Source: Streptomyces wuyuanensis (GTDB lineage Bacteria; Actinomycetota; Actinomycetes; Streptomycetales; Streptomycetaceae). Taken from it: 64,000 nucleotides of DNA. The first letter of the stretch is position 1, and every line of letters starts with the position of its first letter. Where the stretch lies: NCBI RefSeq assembly GCF_900103455.1, contig NZ_FNHI01000007.1, positions 62,001 to 126,000 of the forward strand, written 5' to 3'. The position numbers were made by a program, and so were the translations under genes. This document shows, one piece after another, positions 9,514 to 19,247 of this stretch. The notes beneath the pieces are model-generated. The model was not told the DNA's origin. It saw only the letters and a program-made list of their open reading frames with translations, and searched no databases.

Positions 9514-12135
9514 TCAGCCCTGCGGCAGGTTCGCCAGCTGGGCCGCGATGCGCTCCATGTCCTCCTCGGCCTTGGCGAGCCGGCCGCGGATCTTGTCCAC
9601 GACGTTGTCGGGCGCCTTGGCGAGGAACGCCTCGTTGCCGAGCTTCGCGGTGGCCTGGGCCTTCTCCTTCTCGGCGGCCGCGAGGTCCTTCGCCAGACGC
9701 TTGCGCTCCGCGTCCACGTCGATCGTGCCGGAGAGGTCCAGCGCGACCTCGGCGCCCGCGACCGGGAGGGTGGCCGTGGCGTGGAAGGAGTCGCCCTCCG
9801 GCTGCAGCCGGAGCAGCTGCCGGATCGCGCCCTCGTGCGGTGCGAGGGCCGTGCCGTCGAGGGTCAGCCGGGCCGGGACCTTCTGTCCGGGCTGGAGACC
9901 CTGGTCGGAGCGGAACCGGCGGACCTCGGTCACGACGCGCTGGACGAGCTCGATCTCGCGCTCGGCCGCCTCGTCGCGGAAGCCGCTGTCGGTCGGCCAG
10001 TCGGCGATCACGACCGACTCACCGCCCGTGAGGGTCGTCCACAGCGTCTCGGTGACGAAGGGGACCACCGGGTGCAGCAGGCGCAGCGTGACGTCGAGGA
10101 CCTCGCCCAGAACGCGGGCGGAGACCTTCGCGGGCTCGCCGCCGCCCATGAACGTGGTCTTGGACAGCTCGACGTACCAGTCGAAGACCTCGTCCCACGC
10201 GAAGTGGAACAGCGTGTCGGAGAGCTTCGCGAACTGGTAGTCCTCGTAGTACGCGTCGACCTCGGCGACCACCGTGTTCAGCCGCGACAGGATCCAGCGG
10301 TCCGCCGCCGACATCTGCTCGGGCGACGGCATCGGGCCCCCGACCGTGGCGCCGTTCATCAGCGCGAAGCGGGTCGCGTTCCAGATCTTATTGGCGAAGT
10401 TGCGCGAGCCCTGGACCCATTCCTCGCCGATCGGGACGTCCACACCGGGGTTGGCGCCGCGCGCGAGCGTGAAGCGCAGCGCGTCGGAGCCGTACTTGTC
10501 CATCCAGTCCAGCGGGTTGACCGCGTTGCCGAAGGACTTCGACATCTTCTTGCCGAACTGGTCGCGGACCATGCCGTGCAGCGCGATGGTGTGGAACGGC
10601 GGGGTGCCGTCCATCGCGTACAGGCCGAACATCATCATCCGGGCGACCCAGAAGAAGAGGATGTCGTAGCCGGTGACCAGGACGGAGTTCGGGTAGAACT
10701 TCGCGAGGCTCTCGGTCTGCGCCGGCCAGCCCATCGTGGAGAACGGCCACAGGCCGGAGGAGAACCAGGTGTCGAGGACGTCGGTGTCCTGGTGCCAGCC
10801 CTCGCCGGACGGCGGCTCCTCGTCGGGGCCGACGCAGACGACCTCGCCCTCCGGCCCGTACCAGACCGGGATGCGGTGGCCCCACCAGAGCTGGCGCGAG
10901 ATGCACCAGTCGTGCAGGTTGTCGACCCAGTCGAAGTACCGCTTCTCCATCTCCTGCGGGTGGATCTTGACCTTGCCGTCCCGGACCGCGTCACCGGCGG
11001 CCTTCGCCAGCGGCCCGACCTTGACCCACCACTGCATGGACAGCCGCGGCTCGATGGTGGTCTTGCAGCGCGAGCAGTGGCCCACGGAGTGGACGTACGG
11101 CCGCTTCTCGGCGACGATCCGGCCCTCCGCGCGCAGCGCGGCGACGATGGCGGAACGGGCCTCCAGGCGGTCCAGGCCCTGGAAGGGGCCGTGCGCGGTG
11201 ATGACCGCGCGCTCGTCCATCACGGCGAGGTTCGGCAGGCCGTGGCGCCGGCCGATCTCGAAGTCGTTCGGGTCGTGGGCGGGCGTCACCTTGACGGCGC
11301 CGGTGCCGAACTCCGGGTCGACGTGCTCGTCGGCGACGACGGGGATGCGGCGGCCGGTGAGCGGCAGCTCGATCTCGCGGCCGACGAGGTGCCGGTAGCG
11401 CTCGTCCTCGGGGTGGACCGCGACGGCCGTGTCACCGAGCATCGTCTCGGCGCGGGTCGTCGCGACGACGATCGCGTCCTCGCCCTCGCCGTACCGGATC
11501 GAGACGAGCTCGCCGTCGTCGTCCTGGTACTCGACCTCGATGTCGGAGATGGCGGTCAGGCAGCGCGGGCACCAGTTGATGATGCGCTCGGCGCGGTAGA
11601 TCAGCTCGTCGTCGTAGAGCTTCTTGAAGATGGTCTGGACGGCCTGGGACAGCCCCTCGTCCATGGTGAAGCGCTCACGCGACCAGGCGACACCGTCGCC
11701 CAGGCGCCGCATCTGCCCGGAGATCTGGCCGCCGGACTCGCCCTTCCACTGCCAGACGCGCTCGACGAAGGCCTCACGGCCCAGGTCGTGGCGGGACTTG
11801 CCCTCCTTCGCCAGCTCGCGCTCGACGACGTTCTGGGTGGCGATGCCGGCGTGGTCCATGCCGGGCTGCCACAGCGTCTCGAAGCCCTGCATCCGCTTGC
11901 GGCGGGTGAGTGCGTCGATCAGCGTGTGCTCGAAGGCGTGGCCCAGGTGGAGGCTGCCCGTGACGTTCGGCGGGGGGATGACGACCGTGTACGGGGGCTT
12001 CTCGCTCTTCGCGTCGGCCTCGAAGTAACCGCGCTCTACCCAGCGCTCGTACAGCTTCCCCTCTACCTCGGCCGGCGCGTACTGGGTCGGCAGTTCGGGG
12101 GTGCTTGCTGGCTGCTGCTGAGTGTTCTCGGTCAC
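9514..12135 (-). CDS. valS: Valine-tRNA ligase
   Basis: An 873-residue class I aminoacyl-tRNA synthetase charging tRNA-Val. The HIGH-type motif reads GSLHLGHA (around residue 60) after PPPNVTG. The KMSKS motif is intact ([10 protein letters not shown]). The editing domain contains the usual [11 protein letters not shown] stretch, and the protein ends with the ValS coiled-coil arm (leucine/lysine/alanine-rich). GTG 12135 gives the conserved start TENTQQQP; the frame is open another 25 codons upstream, but that segment looks like non-coding sequence. The ribosome site is weak. Gene order folC-kinase-valS differs from a tight operon only by the inserted kinase and the terminator. Confidence 0.97.
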   Translation of the reverse strand: MTENTQQQPASTPELPTQYAPAEVEGKLYERWVERGYFEADAKSEKPPYTVVIPPPNVTGSLHLGHAFEHTLIDALTRRKRMQGFETLWQPGMDHAGIATQNVVERELAKEGKSRHDLGREAFVERVWQWKGESGGQISGQMRRLGDGVAWSRERFTMDEGLSQAVQTIFKKLYDDELIYRAERIINWCPRCLTAISDIEVEYQDDDGELVSIRYGEGEDAIVVATTRAETMLGDTAVAVHPEDERYRHLVGREIELPLTGRRIPVVADEHVDPEFGTGAVKVTPAHDPNDFEIGRRHGLPNLAVMDERAVITAHGPFQGLDRLEARSAIVAALRAEGRIVAEKRPYVHSVGHCSRCKTTIEPRLSMQWWVKVGPLAKAAGDAVRDGKVKIHPQEMEKRYFDWVDNLHDWCISRQLWWGHRIPVWYGPEGEVVCVGPDEEPPSGEGWHQDTDVLDTWFSSGLWPFSTMGWPAQTESLAKFYPNSVLVTGYDILFFWVARMMMFGLYAMDGTPPFHTIALHGMVRDQFGKKMSKSFGNAVNPLDWMDKYGSDALRFTLARGANPGVDVPIGEEWVQGSRNFANKIWNATRFALMNGATVGGPMPSPEQMSAADRWILSRLNTVVAEVDAYYEDYQFAKLSDTLFHFAWDEVFDWYVELSKTTFMGGGEPAKVSARVLGEVLDVTLRLLHPVVPFVTETLWTTLTGGESVVIADWPTDSGFRDEAAEREIELVQRVVTEVRRFRSDQGLQPGQKVPARLTLDGTALAPHEGAIRQLLRLQPEGDSFHATATLPVAGAEVALDLSGTIDVDAERKRLAKDLAAAEKEKAQATAKLGNEAFLAKAPDNVVDKIRGRLAKAEEDMERIAAQLANLPQG

Positions 12136-12160
12136 GGGCCACAGTTTAGAGGTGTCACGG

Positions 12161-12178
12161 TCCCGTTCTGAAACGGGA
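12161..12178. promoter_or_regulatory. Palindrome in the valS / membrane-protein divergent promoter region
   Basis: The inverted repeat TCCCGTT-CTGA-AACGGGA lies in the 137-base gap between the divergently transcribed valS and the plus-strand membrane protein. It could be an operator or a small leader hairpin on valS mRNA. No regulator was recognised. It is too short and lacks the specifier and antiterminator parts of a T-box. Confidence 0.35.
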
Positions 12179-12272
12179 ATGTTCGGTAACGGTGTGGGTC
12201 CCGGTGTCACGGGGGCGGTGGGTTTCCGCCAGGATGTTCGGAACGCATAAGCATCTGGAGGGGAACCCAGAA

Positions 12273-13208
12273 ATGAGCTACAACCAGCCGGGCCCGTACG
12301 GCGGTCAGCCCCAGCAGCCCGGCCCGTACGGCCAGCCGGGTCCTCACGGCCAGCAGCCGCAGGCGCCCCAGCCCGGTTACGGCTACCCGCAGCAGCCTCC
12401 GCAGGGTGTCCCCCCGCAGCAGCCCGGCTACGGCTACCCCCAGGCCCAGCAGCCCGGCCCGTACGGCCAGCAGCCCCCGTACGGCGCGGGCCCCGGCGCC
12501 TACCCGCCCCCGCCGCCGTCCCAGCCGGGCGGCAAGAAGAACGGCCTGGTCATCGGCGGCGTGGTCGTGGCGCTCGCGGTGATCGCGGGCGGTGTGTGGT
12601 GGTTCACGTCGGGCGGGGGGAGCTCGGTCGCGGACGACGGCCCGCACAAGCTGACGACGCCGGAGACCGTGCTCACCGAGTACAAGAAGATGGCGGGCGG
12701 CAGCGGCGGCCCGTCCGACGACGACTTCCTCAAGGACGTCGAGAAGAGCGGCATCAAGAACGGCAAGCAGGTCGAGGCCAATTGGGAAGTCAAGGACGCG
12801 AACAACCCTCTGGCCGGCAAGCTGCTCACGTTCGGTGGCGCCTACGGTGAGATCGAGGACCCGGAAGCGGTCGTCGACTCGATCTTCGCCACCATCGAGG
12901 CGAAGTCCAAGGAGGACAAGGACGCCGAGGTGGAACTGCTGGGCAGCCCGAAGGAGTACAAGCCCGCAGAGCTCGACGGCGCGATTATGAAGTGCCAGCA
13001 GATCAAGTCGAAGCCGAACGCCTCCGACGCCCCTGCCGCGGGCCCCAAGGAGTTGACGATGACGATCTGCGCCTGGGGTGACCGCAGCACGGTCGCCTTC
13101 GTGATGCCGATGGACATGGCGTCCATGCTCGCGGGCAAGGGCACCTCGCCCGAGGACGCGGCCGGCATCGCCGCCAAGCTGCGCAAGGAGATCCGCGTCA
13201 AGGCCTGA
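12273..13208 (+). CDS. Membrane protein with a Gln/Pro/Gly/Tyr-rich N-terminal domain
   Basis: A 311-residue protein of unknown function. Residues 1-85 are low-complexity and built from repeats of QPGPYGQ and PGYGYPQ. A single membrane helix follows a GGKKNG stop-transfer patch (about residues 90-110), then a soluble domain of about 200 residues expected outside the cell. That domain has two cysteines (in MKCQQIK and TICAWGD) that could form a disulphide. The architecture is common in Streptomyces membrane or cell-surface proteins. ATG 12273 follows a GGAGGGG ribosome site; upstream codons are in frame but unsupported. The gene is divergent from valS and ends in a strong hairpin shared with clpX. 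Confidence 0.85.
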   Translation: MSYNQPGPYGGQPQQPGPYGQPGPHGQQPQAPQPGYGYPQQPPQGVPPQQPGYGYPQAQQPGPYGQQPPYGAGPGAYPPPPPSQPGGKKNGLVIGGVVVALAVIAGGVWWFTSGGGSSVADDGPHKLTTPETVLTEYKKMAGGSGGPSDDDFLKDVEKSGIKNGKQVEANWEVKDANNPLAGKLLTFGGAYGEIEDPEAVVDSIFATIEAKSKEDKDAEVELLGSPKEYKPAELDGAIMKCQQIKSKPNASDAPAAGPKELTMTICAWGDRSTVAFVMPMDMASMLAGKGTSPEDAAGIAAKLRKEIRVKA

Positions 13209-13229
13209 CCCCGTCGGGGCCCAACGCAC

Positions 13230-13271
13230 AAGGGCGCCTGCCCGGTTCGTCCGAACCGGGCAGGCGCCCTT
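13230..13271. terminator. Bidirectional terminator between convergent membrane-protein gene and clpX
   Basis: A perfect 20-bp inverted repeat (13230-13249 with 13252-13271; arms begin AAGGGCGCCTGCCCGG) with a minimal loop. It would end both the plus-strand membrane-protein transcript and the minus-strand clpX transcript. Confidence 0.92.
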
Positions 13272-13287
13272 CGCGTGTGCGTGCCGC

Positions 13288-14565
<1,278 letters not shown>

Positions 14566-14657
14566 GAGGTGCTTCCCCTTCGCCTGGGAGCGCTTGGTTC
14601 AGCTGCTCCTGGTGCCTCATATCCGACGGTACCTTGCCGGGCCCCTGGTTCGGGCCC

Positions 14658-14697
14658 CCCTTGGCGCGGTTCACATTGACGTGTACCGCGCCAAGGG
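14658..14697 (-). terminator. Terminator of the clpP1-clpP2 operon
   Basis: A perfect 13-bp inverted repeat (CCCTTGGCGCGGT / ACCGCGCCAAGGG) with a 14-base loop, 11 bases past the clpP2 stop and before clpX. Confidence 0.85.
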
Positions 14698-14708
14698 CAG
14701 GTCGAGCG

Positions 14709-15392
14709 TCAGGCGGCCGCTGCGGCCGTGCTCTTGCGGGTCGACACGATCTGGTCGACCAGGCCGTACGCGAGCGCGTCCTCGGCCGTGAGGATCTTGT
14801 CGCGCTCGATGTCCTCGCGAACCTTCTCGATCGGCGTGGAGGAGTGCTTGGCCAGCATCTCCTCGAGCTGCTCGCGCATGCGCAGGATCTCGTTGGCCGC
14901 GATCTCCAGGTCCGAGAGCTGCTCCCGGCCCGTCTGCGAGGACGGCTGGTGGATCAGCACACGGGCGTGCGGCAGGGCCATCCGCTTGCCGGGGGTACCG
15001 GCGGCGAGCAGCACGGCCGCGGCGGACGCCGCCTGGCCCATGCAGACCGTCTGGATGTCCGGCTTCACGAACTGCATCGTGTCGTAGATGGCCGTCAGCG
15101 CGGTGAAGGAGCCACCGGGGCTGTTGATGTAGATGGAGATGTCACGGTCCGGGTCCATCGACTCCAGGCACAGCAGCTGCGCCATGACGTCGTTGGCGGA
15201 CGCGTCGTCGATCTGGACTCCGAGGAAGATCACGCGCTCCTCGAAGAGCTTCGCGTACGGGTCGTACTCGCGCACGCCCTGGGAGGTGCGCTCGACGAAG
15301 CGGGGAACGACGTAGCGGTTGTCCACCTGCGGGCCTGTGTAGAGGCCGCTCGCGGAGGCTGCGGGGAACTGGTTCATGGTCGTGTTCACCAT
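14709..15392 (-). CDS. clpP2: ATP-dependent Clp protease proteolytic subunit ClpP2
   Basis: A 227-residue serine peptidase subunit. The catalytic triad can be read as S123 (MGQAASAAA), H148 (RVLIHQP) and an Asp in DIERD (about 198). It forms the mixed ClpP1P2 barrel with the product of the next gene upstream. The start may be ATG 15392 or the ATG five codons later (15377), which has an AGGATGG sequence before it. The C-terminus is alanine-rich (AAAAA). The 86-base gap from clpP1 and the shared downstream terminator indicate a two-gene operon. Confidence 0.97.
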   Translation of the reverse strand: MVNTTMNQFPAASASGLYTGPQVDNRYVVPRFVERTSQGVREYDPYAKLFEERVIFLGVQIDDASANDVMAQLLCLESMDPDRDISIYINSPGGSFTALTAIYDTMQFVKPDIQTVCMGQAASAAAVLLAAGTPGKRMALPHARVLIHQPSSQTGREQLSDLEIAANEILRMREQLEEMLAKHSSTPIEKVREDIERDKILTAEDALAYGLVDQIVSTRKSTAAAAA

Positions 15393-15478
15393 CCTGGTGG
15401 CGTTCGGTGGGCTGGGGTATCGGGGGGCGGGCGGGGCGCAGGCCCGGTGCCGGAGGCGTCGGCCCCCGGCGGCCGGGT

Positions 15479-16096
15479 TCAGGCGCCGGTGCCGCCGCCG
15501 CCCGGAACGCCCGAAGCGGCGGAGATGATCTCGTCGATGAGCCCGTAGTCCTTGGCCTCCTCGGCCGTGAACCAGCGGTCGCGGTCGCCGTCGCGGATGA
15601 TCGTCTCGACGGTCTGGCCGGAGTGGCGGGCGGTGATCTCGGCCATGCGCTGCTTGGTGCGCAGCAGGTACTCGGCCTGGATCTTGATGTCCGAGGCCGT
15701 ACCTCCGATGCCGGCCGAGCCCTGGTGCATCAGGATGTCGGTGTGCGGCAGCGCGAAGCGCTTGCCGGTGGCGCCGCCGGTGAGCAGGAACTGGCCCATG
15801 GAGGCGGCCATGCCCATGCCGATGGTGACGACGTCGTTCGGGATGTACTGCATGGTGTCGTAGATCGCCATGCCGGCCGTCACCGAGCCACCGGGGCTGT
15901 TGATGTAGAGGTAGATGTCCTTCTCGGGATCGGCGGCCAGGAGAAGGAGCTGGGCCGTGATCTTGTTGGCGATGTCGTCGTCCACCTGCTGACCCAGGAA
16001 GATGATGCGCTCGCCGAGCAGCCGGCTGTAGACCTGGTCGCCGAGGCCTCCACCGATGGACGGCTCACCGGCGGCGTTAGGCATCAGAATCGTCAC
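15479..16096 (-). CDS. clpP1: ATP-dependent Clp protease proteolytic subunit ClpP1
   Basis: A 205-residue ClpP paralogue with S99 (GMAASMGQF), H124 (ILMHQG) and the DRDRWF Asp region, so the triad is intact. It ends with the glycine-rich [10 protein letters not shown] tail seen in streptomycete ClpP1. The frame stays open 45 codons upstream to 16231. GTG 16096 was chosen because an AGGTGG ribosome site lies five bases before it and the resulting start ([12 protein letters not shown]) fits known ClpP1 proteins. A ClgR-type operator about 150 bases upstream suggests stress-dependent control. The product joins ClpP2, and ClpX supplies substrates. Confidence 0.96.
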   Translation of the reverse strand: MTILMPNAAGEPSIGGGLGDQVYSRLLGERIIFLGQQVDDDIANKITAQLLLLAADPEKDIYLYINSPGGSVTAGMAIYDTMQYIPNDVVTIGMGMAASMGQFLLTGGATGKRFALPHTDILMHQGSAGIGGTASDIKIQAEYLLRTKQRMAEITARHSGQTVETIIRDGDRDRWFTAEEAKDYGLIDEIISAASGVPGGGGTGA

Positions 16097-16246
16097 GTAA
16101 TCCACCTGCTCGTCTCTGACGGCTGCGGCCGTCTCAGCGTCTTGGAACCTGGGGGCGGGGGGATCCCCGCGGGCGGGTAGTCCCCTGCCCTCGTATTCAT
16201 GGACCCTAACGCGCTGGTGGGCGGGCGCCATCCCGGTTCCCGAACT

Positions 16247-16260
16247 GTTCGCTGGGAGCG
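16247..16260 (+). promoter_or_regulatory. ClgR-type operator upstream of clpP1P2
   Basis: The sequence GTTCGC-TGGGA-GCG matches the published streptomycete ClgR consensus GTTCGC-N5-GCG exactly and lies about 150 bases upstream of the clpP1 start. ClgR activates clpP1P2, clpC1 and lon in Streptomyces (established knowledge). That this copy is functional is inferred from its position. Confidence 0.75.
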
Positions 16261-16412
16261 CAAGCTAGGGGGGCGCGCGCCGGTATGAATACGCCCTGTG
16301 GATGTGCGGCCGGCACGGTCCGCACGAGGGCCGGTGCGGCCCTCAGGGGTCTACGGCGACTCGGAGCCCCTCTCCGGCCCCGGCAGGCCCTCCCCGGCCC
16401 GGCGGGGGGACG

Positions 16413-16455
16413 ACGACGGGCCCGGGGCGCGCATCGGCGCCTCCGGGCCCGTCGT
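16413..16455 (-). terminator. Terminator downstream of tig
   Basis: A perfect 13-bp inverted repeat (ACGACGGGCCCGG / CCGGGCCCGTCGT) with a 17-base loop, starting 67 bases past the tig stop. Confidence 0.7.
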
Positions 16456-16521
16456 ACGGGTCGGTGCAGGCGGTGGCGGCGCGGTTCGGCGCCGACCCTC
16501 GCCCGGGCGGGAGTCCGGGGC

Positions 16522-17904
16522 TCAGGCCTCGGACTTCTCCTCGTCACCGGTGGCCGCGGCGGCGACCTCGGTGGCCTCCTCGACCTCGTCCTCGTCGTCG
16601 CTCATGTCGACGACCTCACCGTTGGTGTCCTTGACCGTGGAGGCCTCGACGACCGTGGCGAGCGCCTTGCCGCGGGCGACCTCGCCGACGAGCATCGGCA
16701 CCTGGCCGCCCTCGACGACCGCCTGGGCGAACTGGTCGGGGGACATGCCGGAGGAGGCGGCGCGGCGCATGAGGTGCTCGGTGAGCTCCTCCTGGCTGAC
16801 GTTGAGCTTCTCCCGGGAGACCAGCTCGTCGAGCACGAACTGGGTCTTGATGCCCTTGACCGCCTGCTCCTTGGTCTCGGCGTCGAACTCTTCCTCGGTC
16901 TTGCCCTGGATCTCCAGGTACTTGGCGAGGTCGAGGCCCATCTGGCCGAGCTGGTGGTGCTCCAGGTTGTGCTTGCGAGTGCGGATCTCGTCCTCGAGGA
17001 GCTTCTCGGGGACCGGGACCTCGACGAGCTCGAGGAGCTTCTCGAGCACGCGCTCCTGGGCCTGGGTGGCCTGGTCGTACTGCTTCATGTTCTCGAGGCG
17101 CTTGCGGCTGTCGGCCTTCAGCTCCTCGAGGGTGTCGAACTCGCTGGCCATCTGGGCGAACTCGTCGTCCAGCTCGGGGAGCTCGCGCGCGGCGACCTGG
17201 GTCACCTTGACGGTGATCTCCGCGTCCTTGCCCTCGGCGGAGCCGCCCTTCAGCTGAGAGGTGAAGGTGGCCTCGCCGCCGGCCTCCAGGCCGGTCACGG
17301 CCTCGTCGATGCCGTCGAGGAGCTCTCCGGAGCCGATCGTGTACTGCACGCCGTCGGCGACGCCGTCCGCGAGGACCTCACCGTCGACCTTGGCCTCCAG
17401 GTCGAGCGTCACGACATCGCCGTCGGCGGCGGCGCGCTCGACCGGGGAGGTGGAGGCGAAGCGGGTGCGGAGCTGCTCGACGGACTTCTCGATGTCCTCG
17501 TCCGACACCTCGACGGCGTCGACCTCGACCTCGATGCCGGAGTAGTCCGGGATCTCGATGACCGGGCGGACGTCGACCTCGGCGGTGAAGTTCAGCGTCT
17601 CGCCGTCCTTCAGCTCGGTGATGTCGACCTCGGGCTGGCCAAGCGGGTTGATCTCCGCCTCGTTGACCGCCTCGGTGTAGAACTTCGGGAGCGCGTCGTT
17701 GACGGCCTCCTCCAGCACCGCGCCGCGGCCGAACCGCTGGTCGATGACGCGCGCCGGGACCTTGCCCTTGCGGAAGCCCTTGACCGTGACCTGCTGGTTG
17801 ATCTTCTTGTACGCCGCGTCGAGGCTGTCCTTGAGCTCCTCGAAGGGCACCTCGACAGTGAGCCGAACCCGGGTCGGGTTCAGGGTCTCCACGGCGCTCT
17901 TCAC
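16522..17904 (-). CDS. tig: Trigger factor (ribosome-bound chaperone, PPIase)
   Basis: A 460-residue trigger factor that shields nascent chains at the ribosome exit. The N-terminal ribosome-binding domain contains the signature region [17 protein letters not shown] (about residues 44-60). The FKBP-type PPIase domain spans roughly 160-245 and the helical chaperone domain follows. The C-terminus is a very acidic tail ([11 protein letters not shown]). GTG 17904 is preceded by a perfect AAGGAG. It is transcribed on the same strand as tRNA-Pro, about 190 bases downstream of it, but probably has its own promoter (a TACTAT -10-like element lies at 18035-18040 on the minus strand). Confidence 0.97.
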   Translation of the reverse strand: MKSAVETLNPTRVRLTVEVPFEELKDSLDAAYKKINQQVTVKGFRKGKVPARVIDQRFGRGAVLEEAVNDALPKFYTEAVNEAEINPLGQPEVDITELKDGETLNFTAEVDVRPVIEIPDYSGIEVEVDAVEVSDEDIEKSVEQLRTRFASTSPVERAAADGDVVTLDLEAKVDGEVLADGVADGVQYTIGSGELLDGIDEAVTGLEAGGEATFTSQLKGGSAEGKDAEITVKVTQVAARELPELDDEFAQMASEFDTLEELKADSRKRLENMKQYDQATQAQERVLEKLLELVEVPVPEKLLEDEIRTRKHNLEHHQLGQMGLDLAKYLEIQGKTEEEFDAETKEQAVKGIKTQFVLDELVSREKLNVSQEELTEHLMRRAASSGMSPDQFAQAVVEGGQVPMLVGEVARGKALATVVEASTVKDTNGEVVDMSDDEDEVEEATEVAAAATGDEEKSEA

Positions 17905-18034
17905 GGTTCGGTCTCCTTGGTGGCTGAATACTGGGGTTCTGCTGGGCTCACCACGGAGTGTTGTCCGGCGGCGGCGCAGCGGATCGGGCCCGGCGCTTCG
18001 GACACTCGGTCAGACACACGGGCACACAGATTGC

Positions 18035-18040
18035 ATAGTA
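18035..18040 (-). promoter_or_regulatory. Candidate -10 element (TACTAT) for tig
   Basis: TACTAT on the minus strand lies about 130 bases upstream of the tig start, in an A/T-richer island (TTGCATAGTAACC on the plus strand). The best -35 candidate (TTGTGG) has a 19-base spacer, which is long, so the assignment is tentative. Confidence 0.3.
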
Positions 18041-18096
18041 ACCGCAAGCGGGATCAGCCCCACAATGCGATCTTGACCCAGGCGTGATCGCGACGT

Positions 18097-18173
18097 TGGT
18101 CGGGGTGGCGGGATTTGAACCCACGGCCTTCCGCTCCCAAAGCGGACGCGCTACCAAGCTGCGCCACACCCCG
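18097..18173 (-). tRNA. tRNA-Pro (anticodon TGG)
   Basis: The minus strand folds as a full cloverleaf: acceptor CGGGGTG / CACCCCG, D-arm with AGCTTGGTAGC, anticodon stem around loop TTTGGGA (anticodon TGG), and T-arm with GGTTCAAATCC. The 3' CCA is encoded (ACCA at 18100-18097). It reads CCA/CCG-type proline codons. Confidence 0.97.
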
Positions 18174-18314
18174 TCGGTGCGACACGTAGGGTACATGCCC
18201 CCAGGCTGTGGTCAGGCCCCTTTTCCCCGCGGTTCCCCGGTCGCAGACGGCGCCCGGGGCGGCGGCGGGGGCGCGGCCGGGGCAATGGGTGTGCGGCGGA
18301 CGTCCGGGACCCGC

Positions 18315-18320
18315 TACGAT
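18315..18320 (+). promoter_or_regulatory. Candidate -10 element for tRNA-Gly
   Basis: TACGAT lies about 43 bases upstream of the mature tRNA-Gly 5' end. This is a normal distance for a tRNA promoter with a short leader. No convincing -35 hexamer was found 16-18 bases upstream. Confidence 0.4.
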
Positions 18321-18362
18321 GCTCTTCGTGCCGCGGCCACCACGACCTGCGGCGCGGTGCTT

Positions 18363-18433
18363 GCGGGCGTAGCTCAATGGTAGAGCCCTAGTCTTCCAAA
18401 CTAGCTACGCGGGTTCGATTCCCGTCGCCCGCT
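18363..18433 (+). tRNA. tRNA-Gly (anticodon TCC)
   Basis: A cloverleaf of 71 bases: acceptor GCGGGCG / CGCCCGC, D-arm AGCTCAATGGTAGAGC, anticodon loop CTTCCAA (anticodon TCC), T-arm GGGTTCGATTCCC, discriminator T. CCA is not encoded. It lies 189 bases from, and divergent to, tRNA-Pro. Confidence 0.97.
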
Positions 18434-18442
18434 CTCCACGGC

Positions 18443-18483
18443 TCAGGGCCAGGTCGGAGGTCGAATCCTCCACCTGGCCCTGA
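18443..18483 (+). terminator. Terminator hairpin after tRNA-Gly, apex resembling a tRNA T-arm
   Basis: Outer arms TCAGGGCCAGGT / ACCTGGCCCTGA (12 bp) close onto an inner GGAGG-TCGAAT-CCTCC stem-loop, with one bulged C. It starts ten bases past the tRNA. The apex looks like a tRNA T-arm (TCGAATCC). Its arms share the decamer CAGGGCCAGG with the second hairpin at 18569-18604. Confidence 0.75.
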
Positions 18484-18568
18484 TGCGTTTCCCAGGCTCC
18501 CGTCCGTCCGCGCACTCGTTCCGCCACGGCCCCCGGCGCGGCGCGCTCCGGGCGGGGTCCGCTACGGC

Positions 18569-18624
18569 CCTGGCCCTGGCCATACCGCTGTGGCCAGGGC
18601 CAGGACCGGGCCATAGCGGTATGG
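18569..18624 (-). terminator. Hairpin(s) downstream of the 64-residue membrane protein gene
   Basis: Two overlapping inverted repeats: a 14-bp stem (18569-18582 with 18591-18604, loop of 8) and a 10-bp repeat (18580-18589 with 18615-18624, CCATACCGCT / AGCGGTATGG). They cannot form fully at once, because the second one uses the loop of the first. This could give a pseudoknot or two alternative structures. Position suggests a terminator for the minus-strand small gene ending at 18652. Confidence 0.6.
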
Positions 18625-18651
18625 TCGGCGAAAGAAAGTGAACGAAACGGT

Positions 18652-18846
18652 TCAGAATCTAATCGCGTTGATCGAATCCGCGAGCGAGTCCAGGAAGTTG
18701 TTGATCGACGGCGCCATGCCGGTCGAGGCGAGGAAGAAGCCGAAGAGCGCCGCGACTATCGCGGGACCGGCCTTGATCGAGCCACCGCGGATCATCACCA
18801 CGAGGATGATCGCCAACAGCAGCACCACAGACAGTGAAATGGCCAC
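18652..18846 (-). CDS. Small two-helix membrane protein of unknown function
   Basis: A 64-residue, very hydrophobic protein: helix 1 at residues 3-20 (rich in Leu, Val and Ile), a short basic/polar turn (IRGGSIKAG), helix 2 at residues 27-42 (AIVAALFGFFLASTG), then an amphipathic tail. Similar short proteins occur in streptomycete chromosomes and plasmids, but I know no function. The start is GTG 18846 with only a weak ribosome site (GAGGG further upstream). It is transcribed towards the tRNA-Gly terminator and probably ends at the hairpins before 18624. Confidence 0.75.
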   Translation of the reverse strand: MAISLSVVLLLAIILVVMIRGGSIKAGPAIVAALFGFFLASTGMAPSINNFLDSLADSINAIRF

Positions 18847-19247
18847 AACTGATCACACCCTCGGTCGGTCCGCCTTGCCCGCCGGGGGGCGTGCGGCCCG
18901 GCACACCCCCGTCCCCACCATCGTGCCACCAACAGCCGGGGGACGGTGACCGCCTGACGGACCGTCGGTGGATGGATCAGCTCACATCGCGATGCGCCGA
19001 CGGATGGGTCGGCGGCGCATCACCGCTTACTGCTACCCGCCGATGCGAATTACACACATCCGGGTCACAAGAAATTCAGAAAATGTCGGTGAGGAAATTC
19101 ACCGATGCCTTGAGCTTCGACGTTTCGCCCCGTTTAAGCGGTATTAATTGGGGCATATCGGACGTTTGGCGGTCGTGTCGGTGACGAATGCAGGAGATCT
19201 TCCGGTGGGTTTTACGAATTCCATTGCATCCGGTTAGGGTGCCTCGA
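18847..19247. other. A/T-richer intergenic region before the acyltransferase gene
   Basis: About 400 bases without a supported gene. From 19000 the base composition drops well below the genome level (many AAATT and TTAAT tracts), typical of a promoter-rich or transferred segment. A 7-bp inverted repeat TCGGTGA-GGAAAT-TCACCGA lies at 19086-19105 and may be an operator. The acyltransferase frame is open from ATG 19188, but codons 1-20 come from this A/T-rich stretch and are not convincing protein. Confidence 0.5.

Larger units (their letters stand above)
16097..16521. other. Intergenic region clpP1-tig with the clpP promoter and tig terminator
   Basis: About 425 bases with no gene. Going from tig to clpP1 it holds a large hairpin (tig terminator, 16413-16455), a C/G-rich stretch without clear features, and then the ClgR-type box at 16247-16260 followed by the clpP1 leader. 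Open frames here are short and lack ribosome sites. Confidence 0.6.

Noticed and set aside
12135..12272. T-box riboswitch upstream of valS
   Set aside because: Only a short palindrome is present; no specifier loop or T-box sequence is visible on the minus strand.
18097..18173. Integration site of an integrative plasmid in tRNA-Pro
   Set aside because: The tRNA is intact, and no integrase, excisionase or duplicated 3' end is seen nearby.
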